NCBI RefSeq assembly: GCF_041435495.1
Contig: NZ_CP108644.1
Span: forward strand, 62,001 to 126,000
DNA from: Streptomyces sp. NBC_01116
GTDB lineage: Bacteria; Actinomycetota; Actinomycetes; Streptomycetales; Streptomycetaceae
Direction: 5' to 3'
Length of the DNA stretch: 64,000 nt
Of the stretch, positions 1 to 10,684 are shown in pieces. Below the pieces are notes generated by a model, which was given only the letters and a program-made list of their open reading frames with translations, did no database searches and was not told where the DNA came from. Made by a program: the position numbers and the translations under genes. The number at the start of each line of letters is the position of its first letter. Position 1 is the first letter of the stretch.

Positions 1-2
1 AG

Positions 3-224
3 AAGGGCCTGAAGGCTGAGCACGCCTACACCGCGGCGTTCGCCTCGATCGGTTTGTCTGTCGTGTCCTGGTGCGGATCGATGAAAGTCGAGCCGGCAGG
101 CACCGCGCGGGCCGACCGGTGGGGCATCTTCGTGGGCGAATGGGCACCCACCTTCTTCGCCCTCGGCCTCGCCCTGGCGAACTACGAGCGCGACCACGAC
201 CTCCTGCGCCCCATCACCCACTGA
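3..224 (+). CDS. C-terminal end of a membrane protein (partial at window edge)
   Basis: The frame is open from the window edge for 73 codons and stops at 222-224. The visible part has two hydrophobic stretches (around FASIGLSVVSW and WAPTFFALGLALANY) separated by a polar loop, and ends in a charged tail with acidic and basic residues. This fits the end of a small Streptomyces membrane protein whose start lies outside the window. I do not recognise the family. Codon use is normal for the window. Confidence 0.6.
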   Translation, partial: KGLKAEHAYTAAFASIGLSVVSWCGSMKVEPAGTARADRWGIFVGEWAPTFFALGLALANYERDHDLLRPITH

Positions 225-451
225 CCCGCTCAGCGTTCCGCAATGAGGCCCTCAGCCGTTCACGTGGCCAGGCGTGACCACCTCAGTGGCATGCGCGGAT
301 GGAGATGCCGGCTGTCCGACCCGGGGCGAGGATCGAAACTGCGGTCTTGATGCCCCGGGCGGCGGAGACGTCCGCCTGTCCACGGATGCTCCTCCCCGCC
401 GGGCCCAGCCGGGCTGGCAGAGTGGTTGCGAACGGGCGGGGCAGGACGGTG

Positions 452-505
452 CTACGACCCCACGAGCAGACTCCGGTATACCGGAGTCTGCTCGTGGGGT
501 CGTAG
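452..505. repeat. perfect 54-bp palindrome
   Basis: Bases 452-478 are the exact reverse complement of 479-505, giving 27-bp arms with no spacer. The centre is ACTCCGGTATACCGGAGT. It lies directly beside the truncated 3' end of the transposase relic. It could fold as a cruciform or terminator, or mark a rearrangement junction or a resolution site. Confidence 0.95.
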
Positions 506-1184
506 CGGATTCCGCGTCGGCGGAGGTGGCTTCGGAGCGTCGGCGGAGGTGGCTTCGGATCGCGCGGGATGAGTACGCCCGGTCTGCGAGGACTGCATCG
601 GGTCGAGTCCTCGGTCTTCCAGGTCCGCTTCGCGAAATACGGATGCCGGCCATGGCGATCGCGAAGGCCGGGAAGTTGCCCGCCTGGCATGCGGTGCCCC
701 GGAGAGCCAGGGGGCGTGCATGGCTGTCGCTGGCGAGGTGAACCTTCACGCTTAGACCGCCTCGGGAGCGTCCGAGCGCACGGTCGTCGGGTTCGGCCCA
801 GCCTGAAGCCCCTTTCTCCTGGCGTCGGCGGCATGCTGGTGAGCCCGGCAGCCGGTGGAGTCCACCGACACAGTCCAGCCAATGTCGTCAGCACCCTCCG
901 CCGCTGCCGGGACCGCGGCAAAGATTCGTTCCCAGATGCCGCCCACGGCCCACCGGACCAGCCGTTTGTGGGCGGTCTGAAACGAGCCGAGCTCGTCCAC
1001 AGGTCCCGCCAGGGCGAGCAGGTGCGGTACTTCCACGCGATGGCCTCCAAGGTTCGGCGGTGATCGGCCCATCGCCGACCGCGGGCCGGATCGGCCGGCA
1101 TCAGCGGCTCGATCCGACCCAGATCGCATCAGTGATCACTAACCGGACGGACCCATCCGACCAACCGGTCAAAGAGACACGCTC
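506..1184 (-). pseudogene. IS5-family transposase relic, truncated and frameshifted
   Basis: Read on the minus strand, fragments in different frames match a common Streptomyces IS5-type transposase: an N-terminal segment with RIEPLMPADPARGRRWADHR, then LGSFQTAHKRLVRW and IGWTVSVDST (the first DDE Asp region), then a second segment with LADRAYSSRAIRSHLRRR (the second Asp region). At least one base is missing after WRDL near 1010, and the 23-bp duplication shifts the frame again. Everything beyond SHLRRR is lost next to the palindrome. Bases 1169-1184, read on the minus strand as GAGCGTGTCTCTTTGA, look like the outer terminal repeat. The family is recognised from motifs; the exact IS name is not known. 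Confidence 0.8.
514..559. repeat. exact 23-bp tandem duplication
   Basis: Bases 514-536 and 537-559 are identical 23-mers starting GCGTCGGCGG. The sequence corresponds to the SHLRRR region of the transposase relic. A 23-bp duplication is not a multiple of three, so it shifts the frame and helps to inactivate the gene. Confidence 0.95.
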
Positions 1185-1185
1185 T

Positions 1186-1546
1186 AGCCCATCTGTCCAT
1201 CGAAGCATTCATGCTGGGTAAGGGCGGGGTCGACCGTGCTAGCCCTTCTGTGTTGCCTGATGCCACGCAAGTCATCCGCGTGCGCTGTCCACTCAGAGCG
1301 CTGCGGTGAGCCGGACTTCGAGTTCGGTGAGCCTGGCGGCAGTGGGAGCCAGGGCCGCGTATCTCCAGCTCCGGCTGTCGTGGGGGGAGGTCGGTGAAGA
1401 GGAGGATGCCCTCGGTGTCGCCGGGCTGGAAGTCCAGTCCTCCTTCGGTCAGGTGCAGGCCGCCTGGTCGAAGGACATGGGCGGGGAGGCGGTGGCCGTG
1501 CCGGTGGCCCAGGTGGCTGGAGCACGGTCGGTGCCGTTCAGTCGGC
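1186..1546 (-). other. degenerate coding stretch, no intact gene
   Basis: Protein-like fragments occur on the minus strand in two frames (for example EGGLDFQPGDTEGILLF, and a short tail around RYAALAPTAARLTELEVRL ending near 1301), but no single open frame links them. This looks like a decayed gene between the IS relic and the VOC relic. I cannot name it. Confidence 0.3.
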
Positions 1547-1861
1547 TCACCATGGCGTGGGCCGTGGTGGTCGCGGTGCGCCGCACGTTGCACTCTCGTC
1601 GCTCACCACGTAGTCCGCGCTGGTGCCCGCCCGCATCCGCCCGTGCACGCTGTCCGTGTGCCTCGTCGAGCCGAACGCCAGCGCACCACCGCCAGGCCAG
1701 CGCAGCTCCGCGTGCCCGCTCCCGCCGTGCTCATCCAGAACGGCGACAACCTGCTCGAACCCGAGCACGTCAACCAGGAAGCGCAGCGCCGCCTTCGTGT
1801 CGTCGTAATGCAGGACCGGCCAGACGGAGGACAGGGAGGCATCAGGCGACATGTCGCTCAT
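1547..1861 (-). pseudogene. VOC (glyoxalase-fold) protein, C-terminus lost
   Basis: The first 90 or so residues look like one VOC module: a strand-helix start with VLHYDDTKAALRFLVDVLG, then ELRWPGGGALAFG, and a middle strand ending at DYVVSD. After that the frame runs into an unrelated Pro/Arg-rich tail and stops. The second half of the fold, normally carrying the DPEGN-type metal-ligand strand, is missing. I infer truncation by a deletion or frameshift near 1600. Confidence 0.65.
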
Positions 1862-2126
1862 CGTGGGCAGTCAGGCACCACACCGTAAGAGCCCACGGCC
1901 GTCGGCGTGACGTCTGGACTGCCACAAGCGATCCTTTCCCAGAGCAAGATCAAAAACGGCCCGCCAGACCCCCCGCCGGACCTGGATTCGTTCGCAGAAC
2001 CCGCTCTCACTCGAAACCGGGACGAGCCCCCTCCGAGACTCGCATTGTGCGAAAATCCGAGGCTATGACGAACGGCCTTTGACTGCTCAAGGACTACGGC
2101 TTGAGCGCCCCGGTCCTGAACACGCG

Positions 2127-2246
2127 TCACTGCTCCTTGGCCCAGGCCTCCAGTCCGTGCGCGTCGCCGTCGTCACCCAGTCGGATGATGCCGACACGGC
2201 GGGGCGAGCATCGGCCCCCGCGGGGGATCTCGCGGAACTTCAGCAT
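2127..2246 (-). CDS. small hypothetical protein (39 aa)
   Basis: The minus-strand frame begins MLKFREIPRGGRCSPRR, continues through VGIIRLGDDGDAHGLEAW and stops at 2127. The composition (mixed charged and hydrophobic, few repeats) looks like real protein rather than a GC-driven shadow. No convincing Shine-Dalgarno sequence precedes the ATG, so it could also be the tail of a truncated gene. No function is assigned. Confidence 0.4.
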   Translation of the reverse strand: MLKFREIPRGGRCSPRRVGIIRLGDDGDAHGLEAWAKEQ

Positions 2247-2261
2247 CCCACAAAGCACCAT

Positions 2262-2341
2262 TGCCGCTAAAACTGCGGAAAAAAAGATATTTTATACCCT
2301 GCTATCTTCTTTTTCACGCCGTTCACACAGGAAGGAATCAG
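2262..2341 (+). promoter_or_regulatory. AT-rich leader with RBS before the GyrI-like gene
   Basis: This 80-bp stretch is far more AT-rich than its surroundings, with runs such as AAAAAAGATATTTTATACC. It ends in a GAAGGA Shine-Dalgarno at 2331-2336, six bases before the ATG at 2342. It is the likely promoter and 5' leader. The base composition is also compatible with recent acquisition. Confidence 0.4.
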
Positions 2342-2794
2342 ATGTTCACCCTGGAAGAAATTCCCGAATCACGCATCGCCTATCTCAGAAGGACTGGCCC
2401 GTATGGGGTGGCGAACATAATCCAGATAGAGAAAATAAAGTCCTGGGCTGCTGCGAACGGCCTGCTGCGCCCCGACTCCGCCGTTCTGGGTATCGCCCTC
2501 GACGACCCCGCCCGCACTCCTCCCGGTGACTGCCGCTACGACACCTGCCTCGTGGTGCCCGAAGATGTCGAGCTGAGTCACCCAGGCGTCAGGGAAAATC
2601 ACCTCGCCGGCGGCCCCCATGCGGTTCTGACCGCCGCGCACACCCCTGAGGGACTCGTGGACGCCTGGGCCGGTCTATTCGAAAGGCTCACCACCCAGGG
2701 CCTTGCCTTCGACACCACCCGTCCCGTCCTCGAACGCTACCGGCCACGCCTGCTCGCCCAACACCTCTGCGAGATCTGCGTCCCCGTCCTTTGA
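2342..2794 (+). CDS. GyrI-like small-molecule-binding domain protein
   Basis: 150 residues, the normal length for a stand-alone GyrI-like (SbmC/SOUL-type effector-binding) domain. The N-terminus MFTLEEIPESRIAYLRRTG is the typical first strand, followed by a central segment with YDTCLVVPEDVELSH and a C-terminal helix-strand ending in LCEICVPVL, matching the family pattern of an acidic pocket and an 'I-P-V' end. Such proteins bind hydrophobic cations or drugs, or modulate gyrase; no DNA-binding domain is attached here. The start at 2342 is chosen for its Shine-Dalgarno; the frame is open further upstream without one. It stands alone, with no operon partner. Confidence 0.75.
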   Translation: MFTLEEIPESRIAYLRRTGPYGVANIIQIEKIKSWAAANGLLRPDSAVLGIALDDPARTPPGDCRYDTCLVVPEDVELSHPGVRENHLAGGPHAVLTAAHTPEGLVDAWAGLFERLTTQGLAFDTTRPVLERYRPRLLAQHLCEICVPVL

Positions 2795-2868
2795 CTCAGG
2801 ACCACACAGCCCACCCGTGGAACACCCCGGTCCCGCATAGCTCCCGTCAGCGGGCGGGGTGCTGTCAG

Positions 2869-3225
2869 GTTGTCAGTGGTGTCCTCATCTGGGAGCGTGA
2901 GGAAGCCTTCGGCGGCCACAAGGTCGTCTGGCTCAACGACAACGCGAGCTCCATCGAGATCGCAAAGTTCAGCCTGTGAAACCAGCGCGCACTACCTCGT
3001 GAACCGAAACTCATTCCGGACAACTCCCCGGGCTGGCCACTCCAGGAGTGGCTCAACGAGATCGCGGACGCTCTGGAGCAAGGCCGCTGCCTTGTTGAGC
3101 CTGATGGCCGACGTGGCGAGGACGACTGGCCCGCGTTGACCGTGCGCGGAGGGCTGACATGGGTGGCCCCTCATGAAGAGCCCAGGCTTCCCCAGGGTCG
3201 GATCCTTTTGGACGGCCCTCGCTGA
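2869..3225 (+). pseudogene. hypothetical protein relic
   Basis: One frame carries protein-like sequence on both sides of an internal stop at 2977-2979. Before it is VLIWEREEAFGGHKVVWLND; after it comes PGWPLQEWLNEIADALEQG and DDWPALTVRGGLTWVAP, ending at 3225. The second part resembles the acidic, Trp-rich C-terminal region of SMI1/SUKH-like immunity proteins, but this is a weak resemblance only. No start with an RBS is visible, so I treat it as a decayed gene. Confidence 0.4.
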
Positions 3226-3278
3226 CGATGGGGTCCGGCAGGATCCAGTCCCCTGCCGGGCCCTCATCAACTGTCTCT

Positions 3279-3320
3279 TGGTCCAGACCTCTTGACGATT
3301 GGTCTAGGCCTTCTTAAGGT
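3279..3320 (+). promoter_or_regulatory. chitinase promoter with paired 12-bp direct repeats
   Basis: TGGTCCAGACCT (3279-3290) and TGGTCTAGGCCT (3300-3311) form the imperfect 12-bp direct-repeat pair known from Streptomyces chitinase promoters, where it mediates chitin induction and glucose repression. A -35-like TTGACG (3292-3297) sits between the repeats, and TAAGGT (3315-3320) follows with 17-bp spacing. The repeats therefore overlap the polymerase site, as in described chi promoters. The repeats and hexamers are seen directly; the regulation is from family knowledge. Confidence 0.8.
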
Positions 3321-3437
3321 CGCGGCAACACTGCGAGGGTTCCGAGAGCGATCTCGGTGCTCATGGCCGCGCAGTGTTGACTGACGGGCCAGGGATCCCC
3401 CTGCGACCCCTTGGAGCCCCCCACTCATGGTGCAGCC

Positions 3438-5306
<1,869 letters not shown>

Positions 5307-5321
5307 TCCCCCGGTACGCCC

Positions 5322-5362
5322 CCGTGCCCGCCCACCCCGAGAACAGGGGCAGGCGGGCACGG
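5322..5362 (+). terminator. rho-independent-type hairpin after the chitinase gene
   Basis: Bases 5322-5332 pair perfectly with 5352-5362 (11 bp), and an inner CCCC/GGGG stem extends the fold. It starts 16 bases past the chitinase stop. As usual in Streptomyces, no clear U-tract follows. Confidence 0.75.
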
Positions 5363-5848
5363 CACTGTTCGGGGCAGGCGGAGCGGCGCGTCCTGAACGG
5401 CTCATGCCCCGAACCCTGCTCGTCTGCCCGCCGCTCGGAGCCCCTGCCCCTTTGACGAGGACGAGCGCGCGCATACCGGTCAGCGAGGGCCGTCGACGAG
5501 CACTGCCCGTCGAGAAGGGCGAAGGTAGCTACGGTAGCCGCTCTGGCCGGTCGGGCGTAGGAGGGAGAGCAGCGGCACCAGTCGCACCGGCGGGGACCCA
5601 GCCTCAGCTCTTCAGAACCATCACGCTGCGCCGAGGCTGTTGCAGTCCATCGGCAGTGGTGCAGGACGGCGCGGACCCGATGCCGATGATCTCTGGTGTG
5701 CGCCGTGGGATCGGCCAGTCCCTGCACCCGCTGCGGCCGCTCGTAGGCGCCAGTCCGCGCCAGGCCCATGCAATCCGTGTCGCACCGGCCTGACAGCGTG
5801 CCGAACGCTCGACGGGCTGCAGGGGCCTCTTGTCCCGGCTTCTTCTGG
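5363..5848. other. intergenic, no gene supported
   Basis: 486 bp between the chitinase terminator and the end of the UvrA-like gene. The open frames on both strands are low-complexity Arg/Pro/Ala translations without an RBS or recognisable motifs. I see no RNA gene or strong repeat here. Confidence 0.5.
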
Positions 5849-8317
5849 TCAGGGGCGCGCGAGCCTGGCCGCGAGATAGGGCGCGGTGGCGCTGCGGCGG
5901 GCCTTCGCCGCCTTGGCAGGCGGGCCCGTCGCGACTACCCGCCCGCCGGCGTCGCCGCCGCCCGGCCCGAGGTCGATGACCCAGTCGGCGGTGACGATCG
6001 TGTCCAGGTCGTGCTCGACGAGGACGACCGTGTTGCCCGCCTCGACGAGCCGGTGCAACTGTCGCAGCAGCAGTGCGACGTCCGAGGGGTGCAGTCCCGC
6101 CGTCGGCTCGTCGAGCAGGTAGAGCGCGTGACCGCGGCGGGCTCGCTGCAGTTCGGTGGCCAGTTTGATGCGTTGCGCCTCACCACCGCTGAGCTCCGTC
6201 GCGGGCTGCCCCAGCCGCAGGTACCCCAATCCCACCTCGCGCAACGTCTCCAGACTGCGGGCGGCGGCCGGGACGGCGGACAGGAACTCGGCGGCGTCGC
6301 CGACGGACAGCGCCAGTACGTCCGCGATGTTCTTGCCGCGGTAGGTGACTTCCAGCGTTTCGGCGTTGTACCGGGCGCCCTGGCAGGTCGGGCACGGCGC
6401 GTAGGTACCAGGTAGGAACAGCAGTTCCACCGCGACGAATCCCTCCCCCTGGCACGTCTCGCACCGCCCTTCGGCCACGTTGAAAGAGAACCGGCCGGCC
6501 GAGTAACCGCGCGCCGTGGCCTCATCCGTCGCCGCGTACAGTTTGCGCACTGCGTCGAACATCCCCGTGTACGTGGCCAGATTGGACCGGGGAGTACGGC
6601 CGATGGGCCGTTGGTCGACCCGGACCAGCCGGTCGAACGCCTCGACCCCCGACGCGTCCTGGACGTCGACCTCCAGCTGCGCCTCATCGGGCTCCTCGGG
6701 TACGAGGCCGAGGTGGCTGCGGACGACCTCGGCGAGCACCTGCGTGACCAGTGTCGATTTCCCGGAACCGGAAACGCCCGTCACCGCCGTCAGTACGCCC
6801 AGCGGTACGTCGACGGACACGTCGTGCAGATTGTGGCGGGAGACGCCGCTCAGGTGCAGCCAGCCGTCCGGTGTGCGCGGCCGGTGATCGAGGGGTTTGA
6901 TGCGCCCGAACAGGTGCTGGCTCGTGGCCGATTCCTCCACCTGCTCAAGACCGGCGACGGGGCCGCTGTACAGCACGCGCCCGCCGCCCTCGCCCGCGCC
7001 GGGGCCGATGTCGACCACCCAGTCCGCCCGCCGTACGGCGTCCATGTCGTGCTCCACGACGAACAGCGAGTTACCCGCTGCCTTGAGGCGGTCCAGTACG
7101 TCCAGCAGCGGTTCCGCGTCAGCCGGGTGCAGGCCCGCGGAGGGTTCGTCGAGGACGTAGACGACGCCGAACAGTCCCGAGCGCAGCTGCGTGGCGATCC
7201 GCAGGCGCTGCGCCTCGCCGGGCGACAGAGTCGTCGAGCGGCGCCCGAGGCTGAGATATCCGAGGCCCAGGTCGAGCAGTACGTCGACCCGCGCGACCAG
7301 ATCGCTACAGATCCGGACCGCGGCCTCGGTCGTCTCGCCGGATCGGGCCGTCGATGTGGTGGCGTCGACCTCGGACCGCCCTGTGACGGGCCGCAGCAGT
7401 GCAGCGAATGCGGTGAGCGGCATCGCGTTGATTTCTGCGATGGAACGTCCGGTGAAGGTCACAGCGAGCGCCTCCGGCCGCAGTCCGCTGCCGTGACACT
7501 CAGGGCACGGCACGCTCCTGACGAACCGGAGCGCCCGTTCGCGCATCTTCTCGCTCTTGGAGTCGGCAAGGACGTGCATGACGTGCTGGCGGGCACTCCA
7601 GAACTTGCCCTGGTAGCCGTAGTCGACGCGGTCCTCTTCCGGCTCGATGTACACGGAGGGCTGCTCGTCGGTGTACAGCAGCCAGTCCCGGTCTTTCTTC
7701 CTCAGCTTGCGCCACGGTCGGTCGATGTTGATTCCCAGGCCATGGACGACGCTGCGCAGGTTGGCGCCCTGCCAGCCGCCCGGCCAGGCGGTGATTGCCC
7801 CGTCACGGATGCTCAGTGAGGGGTCCGGGACGAGCAGGTCCTCGGCGACGTCGTGGACGACTCCCAGTCCGTGGCATTTCGGGCATGCGCCGGCCGCGGT
7901 GTTGGGTGAGAACGACTCGGCTTCCAGCCGAGCGGCCCCGGGCGGATAGGTGCCGGCGCGGGAGAACAGCATACGCAGCAGGTTGGACAGCGTGGTGATG
8001 GTGCCGACCGTCGAGCGTGAACTGGGCGCCCCTCGTCGCTGCTGCAGGGCCACCGCCGGTGGCAGTCCGGTGATTTCCTGCACGTGCGGTGCACCGACCT
8101 GTTGCAACAGCCGTCGGGCGTAGGGTGCTACGGACTCGAAGTAGCGCCGCTGCGCCTCAGCGTAGAGCGTGCCGAATGCGAGCGAGGACTTGCCGGAACC
8201 GGAGACGCCGGTGAAGGCGACCATCATGTCCCGCGGAACGTCGACATCGATGTTCCGCAGGTTGTTCTCATTCGCACCCCGGACATGGACAAAGGGGTCG
8301 GTCGCGTCCTTGTTCAC
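5849..8317 (-). CDS. short UvrA-type ABC ATPase (excinuclease subunit A-like)
   Basis: 822 residues, about 130 fewer than canonical UvrA, as in the UvrA2/DrrC-like class of Streptomyces. It has two ABC modules: Walker A GVSGSGKSS near residue 37 and GVSGSGKST near 500; ABC signatures LSPGEAQR and LSGGEAQR; Walker B VVYVLDEPSAGLHP and LYLLDEPTAGLHP. Zinc-finger CxxC pairs are present (CPKCHGLG, CPECHGSG, CETCQGEGF, CPTCQGAR). The GTG start at 8317 follows AGGA. Such paralogues are often linked to DNA-binding drug resistance rather than general repair; the neighbouring erythromycin-esterase-like gene fits a resistance context, which is inference. The two genes are about 790 bp apart and unlikely to be co-transcribed. 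Confidence 0.9.
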   Translation of the reverse strand: MNKDATDPFVHVRGANENNLRNIDVDVPRDMMVAFTGVSGSGKSSLAFGTLYAEAQRRYFESVAPYARRLLQQVGAPHVQEITGLPPAVALQQRRGAPSSRSTVGTITTLSNLLRMLFSRAGTYPPGAARLEAESFSPNTAAGACPKCHGLGVVHDVAEDLLVPDPSLSIRDGAITAWPGGWQGANLRSVVHGLGINIDRPWRKLRKKDRDWLLYTDEQPSVYIEPEEDRVDYGYQGKFWSARQHVMHVLADSKSEKMRERALRFVRSVPCPECHGSGLRPEALAVTFTGRSIAEINAMPLTAFAALLRPVTGRSEVDATTSTARSGETTEAAVRICSDLVARVDVLLDLGLGYLSLGRRSTTLSPGEAQRLRIATQLRSGLFGVVYVLDEPSAGLHPADAEPLLDVLDRLKAAGNSLFVVEHDMDAVRRADWVVDIGPGAGEGGGRVLYSGPVAGLEQVEESATSQHLFGRIKPLDHRPRTPDGWLHLSGVSRHNLHDVSVDVPLGVLTAVTGVSGSGKSTLVTQVLAEVVRSHLGLVPEEPDEAQLEVDVQDASGVEAFDRLVRVDQRPIGRTPRSNLATYTGMFDAVRKLYAATDEATARGYSAGRFSFNVAEGRCETCQGEGFVAVELLFLPGTYAPCPTCQGARYNAETLEVTYRGKNIADVLALSVGDAAEFLSAVPAAARSLETLREVGLGYLRLGQPATELSGGEAQRIKLATELQRARRGHALYLLDEPTAGLHPSDVALLLRQLHRLVEAGNTVVLVEHDLDTIVTADWVIDLGPGGGDAGGRVVATGPPAKAAKARRSATAPYLAARLARP

Positions 8318-8773
8318 TATTCCTGAGTACCTGATCGCGCCGGGAACCGCGCGACAGGCACCATCGGGCTTCGCTCGCCCGAGCGTCCGAATCGCTGTTC
8401 GGAGTCTGCCGTTGCCTGACGTGCAGCGAACACGATCGATCCGTCCTCCCAGGTTGGAAGCACCGGACGGGTAGCCGGTGGCGCGGTAGGCAGTACAGAC
8501 GTGAGCGGGTGTTCGCGGTGACCCACGCGATCGTGACCCTGGTAGCGAAAGCAGCCCGTGCTGGACATCGAGGAGGTCTGGCCGCGTCGCCTGTACCTGG
8601 CCGGCGCGTGCCTGCCTCCCGCGTGGCGACGAGGCCCGGTTCCACGGTCTTCCAGAACGGGTGGGTGGTCACGACTCTGAGTGATGCTGGTCTTTGGTGC
8701 AGCCTGGGCTGTCCGGTCTGGCAAGCCGGTGGTGGAATCGAGCTGCTTGTCTGCCTTCCGCGCCGACATCGGT
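8318..8773. other. intergenic or decayed sequence
   Basis: No intact gene. A minus-strand fragment around 8680-8838 (AFSGTFTPGAMDALHLPW and following) may be the frameshifted C-terminus of the MerR relic next to it. The rest shows only low-complexity frames on either strand. Confidence 0.4.
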
Positions 8774-9107
8774 TCAGCCGACCAGGGCAGATGGAGGGCG
8801 TCCATCGCCCCTGGTGTGAAGGTGCCGGAGAAGGCCATCAGCAGGGGGCCGCTGGGTTTCGGTCAGGTCGTCGGCGAGCGTCCTGAAATCCTGGGGCATG
8901 TCGACCACGGCCCGGTTCTCCATGACGGCCGCCAGCTCCCGCCGCATCCGCTGCCGGCATTCGATGTCCGCAGCGCGTTCGGCGTCCAGGTCCCGAAGGA
9001 TCTGCCGTGCCTTTTCGACACCGCTTTCGACCGATGGGACGTCCGCGAGGGCCACGCCGAAGCCGGTCAGTCTGCGGATACGCAGCAGGCGGACCGGAAC
9101 AACGCAG
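8774..9107 (-). pseudogene. MerR-family regulator relic, HTH lost
   Basis: The minus-strand frame contains VRLLRIRRLTGFGVALADV followed by a coiled-coil with ARQILRDLDAERAADIECRQ. This is the usual end of a MerR HTH wing plus the dimerisation helix. The N-terminal helix-turn-helix is absent: the reading frame instead runs into the end of the esterase-like gene. The C-terminus also ends abruptly. It appears to be a broken repressor/activator gene, perhaps once controlling a neighbour. Confidence 0.6.
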
Positions 9108-10490
9108 TCATCGGAGCGGGAATGCCTCCCGAACTTGGTGCAAATGGATAAGGATGTCGTAGGCCTTGCTGATGGCCAAGGTAGGAAGCGGGTCGTCCTT
9201 GAAAGATGAGCCGGCGTCGTAGACAGGGCGTGCGATGGAGAGCCAGTCGCGGGCTGCGGTGGGGAGTGTACGCAGGTCGAGGTAGTAGTCGCGGTGGCGT
9301 ACTCGATCAAGGAGGTACTCCTGCATGTCCGAGGTGGCCGGGGGCACAGTGACCTTGCTCCATGCGCTGCCGAGCGTGGTGGCCGTGAGGAAGGAACCGC
9401 GGTTGAAGGTGAACCCGATGGCGGTGTAACGCAGCCCCATGGCCTCGCGGAGGTAGACCCCCTGTGTCTTGGGGTACATCACGGGATCGGTGGACAGATA
9501 GCCGACATGCCCGTTGTGCGCCGACAGCAGCATCTTGTGGCCCGTACGGCGATACCACCAAATAATGTTCGCGGCCATCGCTTCGTCGCGGAGGTGCTCC
9601 GCATCGGAGACAGAGCGAGGATCGGACAGGTCGAGGGAAGTGAATGCGAAGGTTTGGGCGATGTTCCGGGCGTGCTGCTCCGCCCACACGTATGCGTCAC
9701 CACCGGCGCCCTTGGTCGCAACGACCAGATCGAGTGCCTCCTGCGCGGCAGTGGCGTCGCGGAGTCGTTCAGCGCGGGGCTTGGCGAGGTAGGCGAAGAC
9801 GTTGTGCATGGGGCGCAGGTTTTCGTACAGAGCTTCGAGTCGCGGGGAATCCCGAGGCCGGGTCACACGAATGTACGAGACGACACGCGCGAAGATGGCG
9901 TCGCCCAGCCTGGGTGCTCCGATGTCGTTGCCCATGAAGTGAACGCGTCGGCCAGGCTGCCTTTCATTATGTCTGCGCATCCAGGTGAGAAGGCTGACGA
10001 ACTCCTCGCGCTCCCAGGGCGATCCCGCCAACGCCTCCCTAGCAACGGACCGGGCGTCGCCAGGACCGCCCTGAAGGTACTCGTCGATTTGCAAGCCTGC
10101 TGTCCAGCTCATTTCCAGCGCGAAGGCGAGGAAGCCCTTCTTCTCGACAAGGTAACGGAAGACACGTTCTTTCATGGCGAAGAACTCGTGCGAGCCGTGC
10201 GTGGCCTCTCCAAGACCGACCACCTCGGCGTCGCCAATCATCAACCCCAACATTTGGAGGTCATGGCAACGTCCGTGGGGCTCCGTGGGTCTAAGGGGGT
10301 GGGAGGCTCCTTCCAGGGCTCTCCGGACAGCCGCCGACTCGCTGCTCGGCCGCCTGACCACAGGCGCGGACAGTGCGGGTGGTATCGCGGAGTGTGCGGA
10401 TGCTGCGGGAACAACTACCGCCGAAGCGGCGAGTGCGCTGGTGGCGGTGAGCAGCCTGCGGCGGCTGATCATCTGGTCATTCGTGGTCAT
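9108..10490 (-). CDS. erythromycin-esterase-family protein with twin-arginine signal
   Basis: 460 residues. The N-terminus has SRRRLLTATSALAASA, a Tat-type signal for export. The body matches the erythromycin esterase (Ere) family: VVGLGEATHGSHEFF with the catalytic-type Glu/His pair, FLAFALEMSWTAGLQIDEYL, VHFMGNDIGAPR, and KMLLSAHNGHVGYLS with the conserved His. Ere enzymes open macrolide lactones, but most actinobacterial members have untested substrates, so macrolide inactivation is only a possibility. The ATG at 10490 is chosen because AAGGAG lies 8 bases upstream. The gene is convergent with nothing and appears monocistronic; the MerR relic directly follows. Confidence 0.85.
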   Translation of the reverse strand: MTTNDQMISRRRLLTATSALAASAVVVPAASAHSAIPPALSAPVVRRPSSESAAVRRALEGASHPLRPTEPHGRCHDLQMLGLMIGDAEVVGLGEATHGSHEFFAMKERVFRYLVEKKGFLAFALEMSWTAGLQIDEYLQGGPGDARSVAREALAGSPWEREEFVSLLTWMRRHNERQPGRRVHFMGNDIGAPRLGDAIFARVVSYIRVTRPRDSPRLEALYENLRPMHNVFAYLAKPRAERLRDATAAQEALDLVVATKGAGGDAYVWAEQHARNIAQTFAFTSLDLSDPRSVSDAEHLRDEAMAANIIWWYRRTGHKMLLSAHNGHVGYLSTDPVMYPKTQGVYLREAMGLRYTAIGFTFNRGSFLTATTLGSAWSKVTVPPATSDMQEYLLDRVRHRDYYLDLRTLPTAARDWLSIARPVYDAGSSFKDDPLPTLAISKAYDILIHLHQVREAFPLR

Positions 10491-10684
10491 CCTGATCACT
10501 CCTTGGTGCATGTGGCCCGCCTGGGCAGTGGAATGATCATGTCGCGGGTTACCAAGGTTCTCACTGGGGCTGACCCCCAGCTTTTTGCGGGGGTTACCCC
10601 ACTAAGGCGTGTATCAGAAGTGCAGTGAAAGGGCTGTGCCGTCCTTGGCGCAGCTCATAGCCTTGTGGGAACAGGAGGTGCGGG

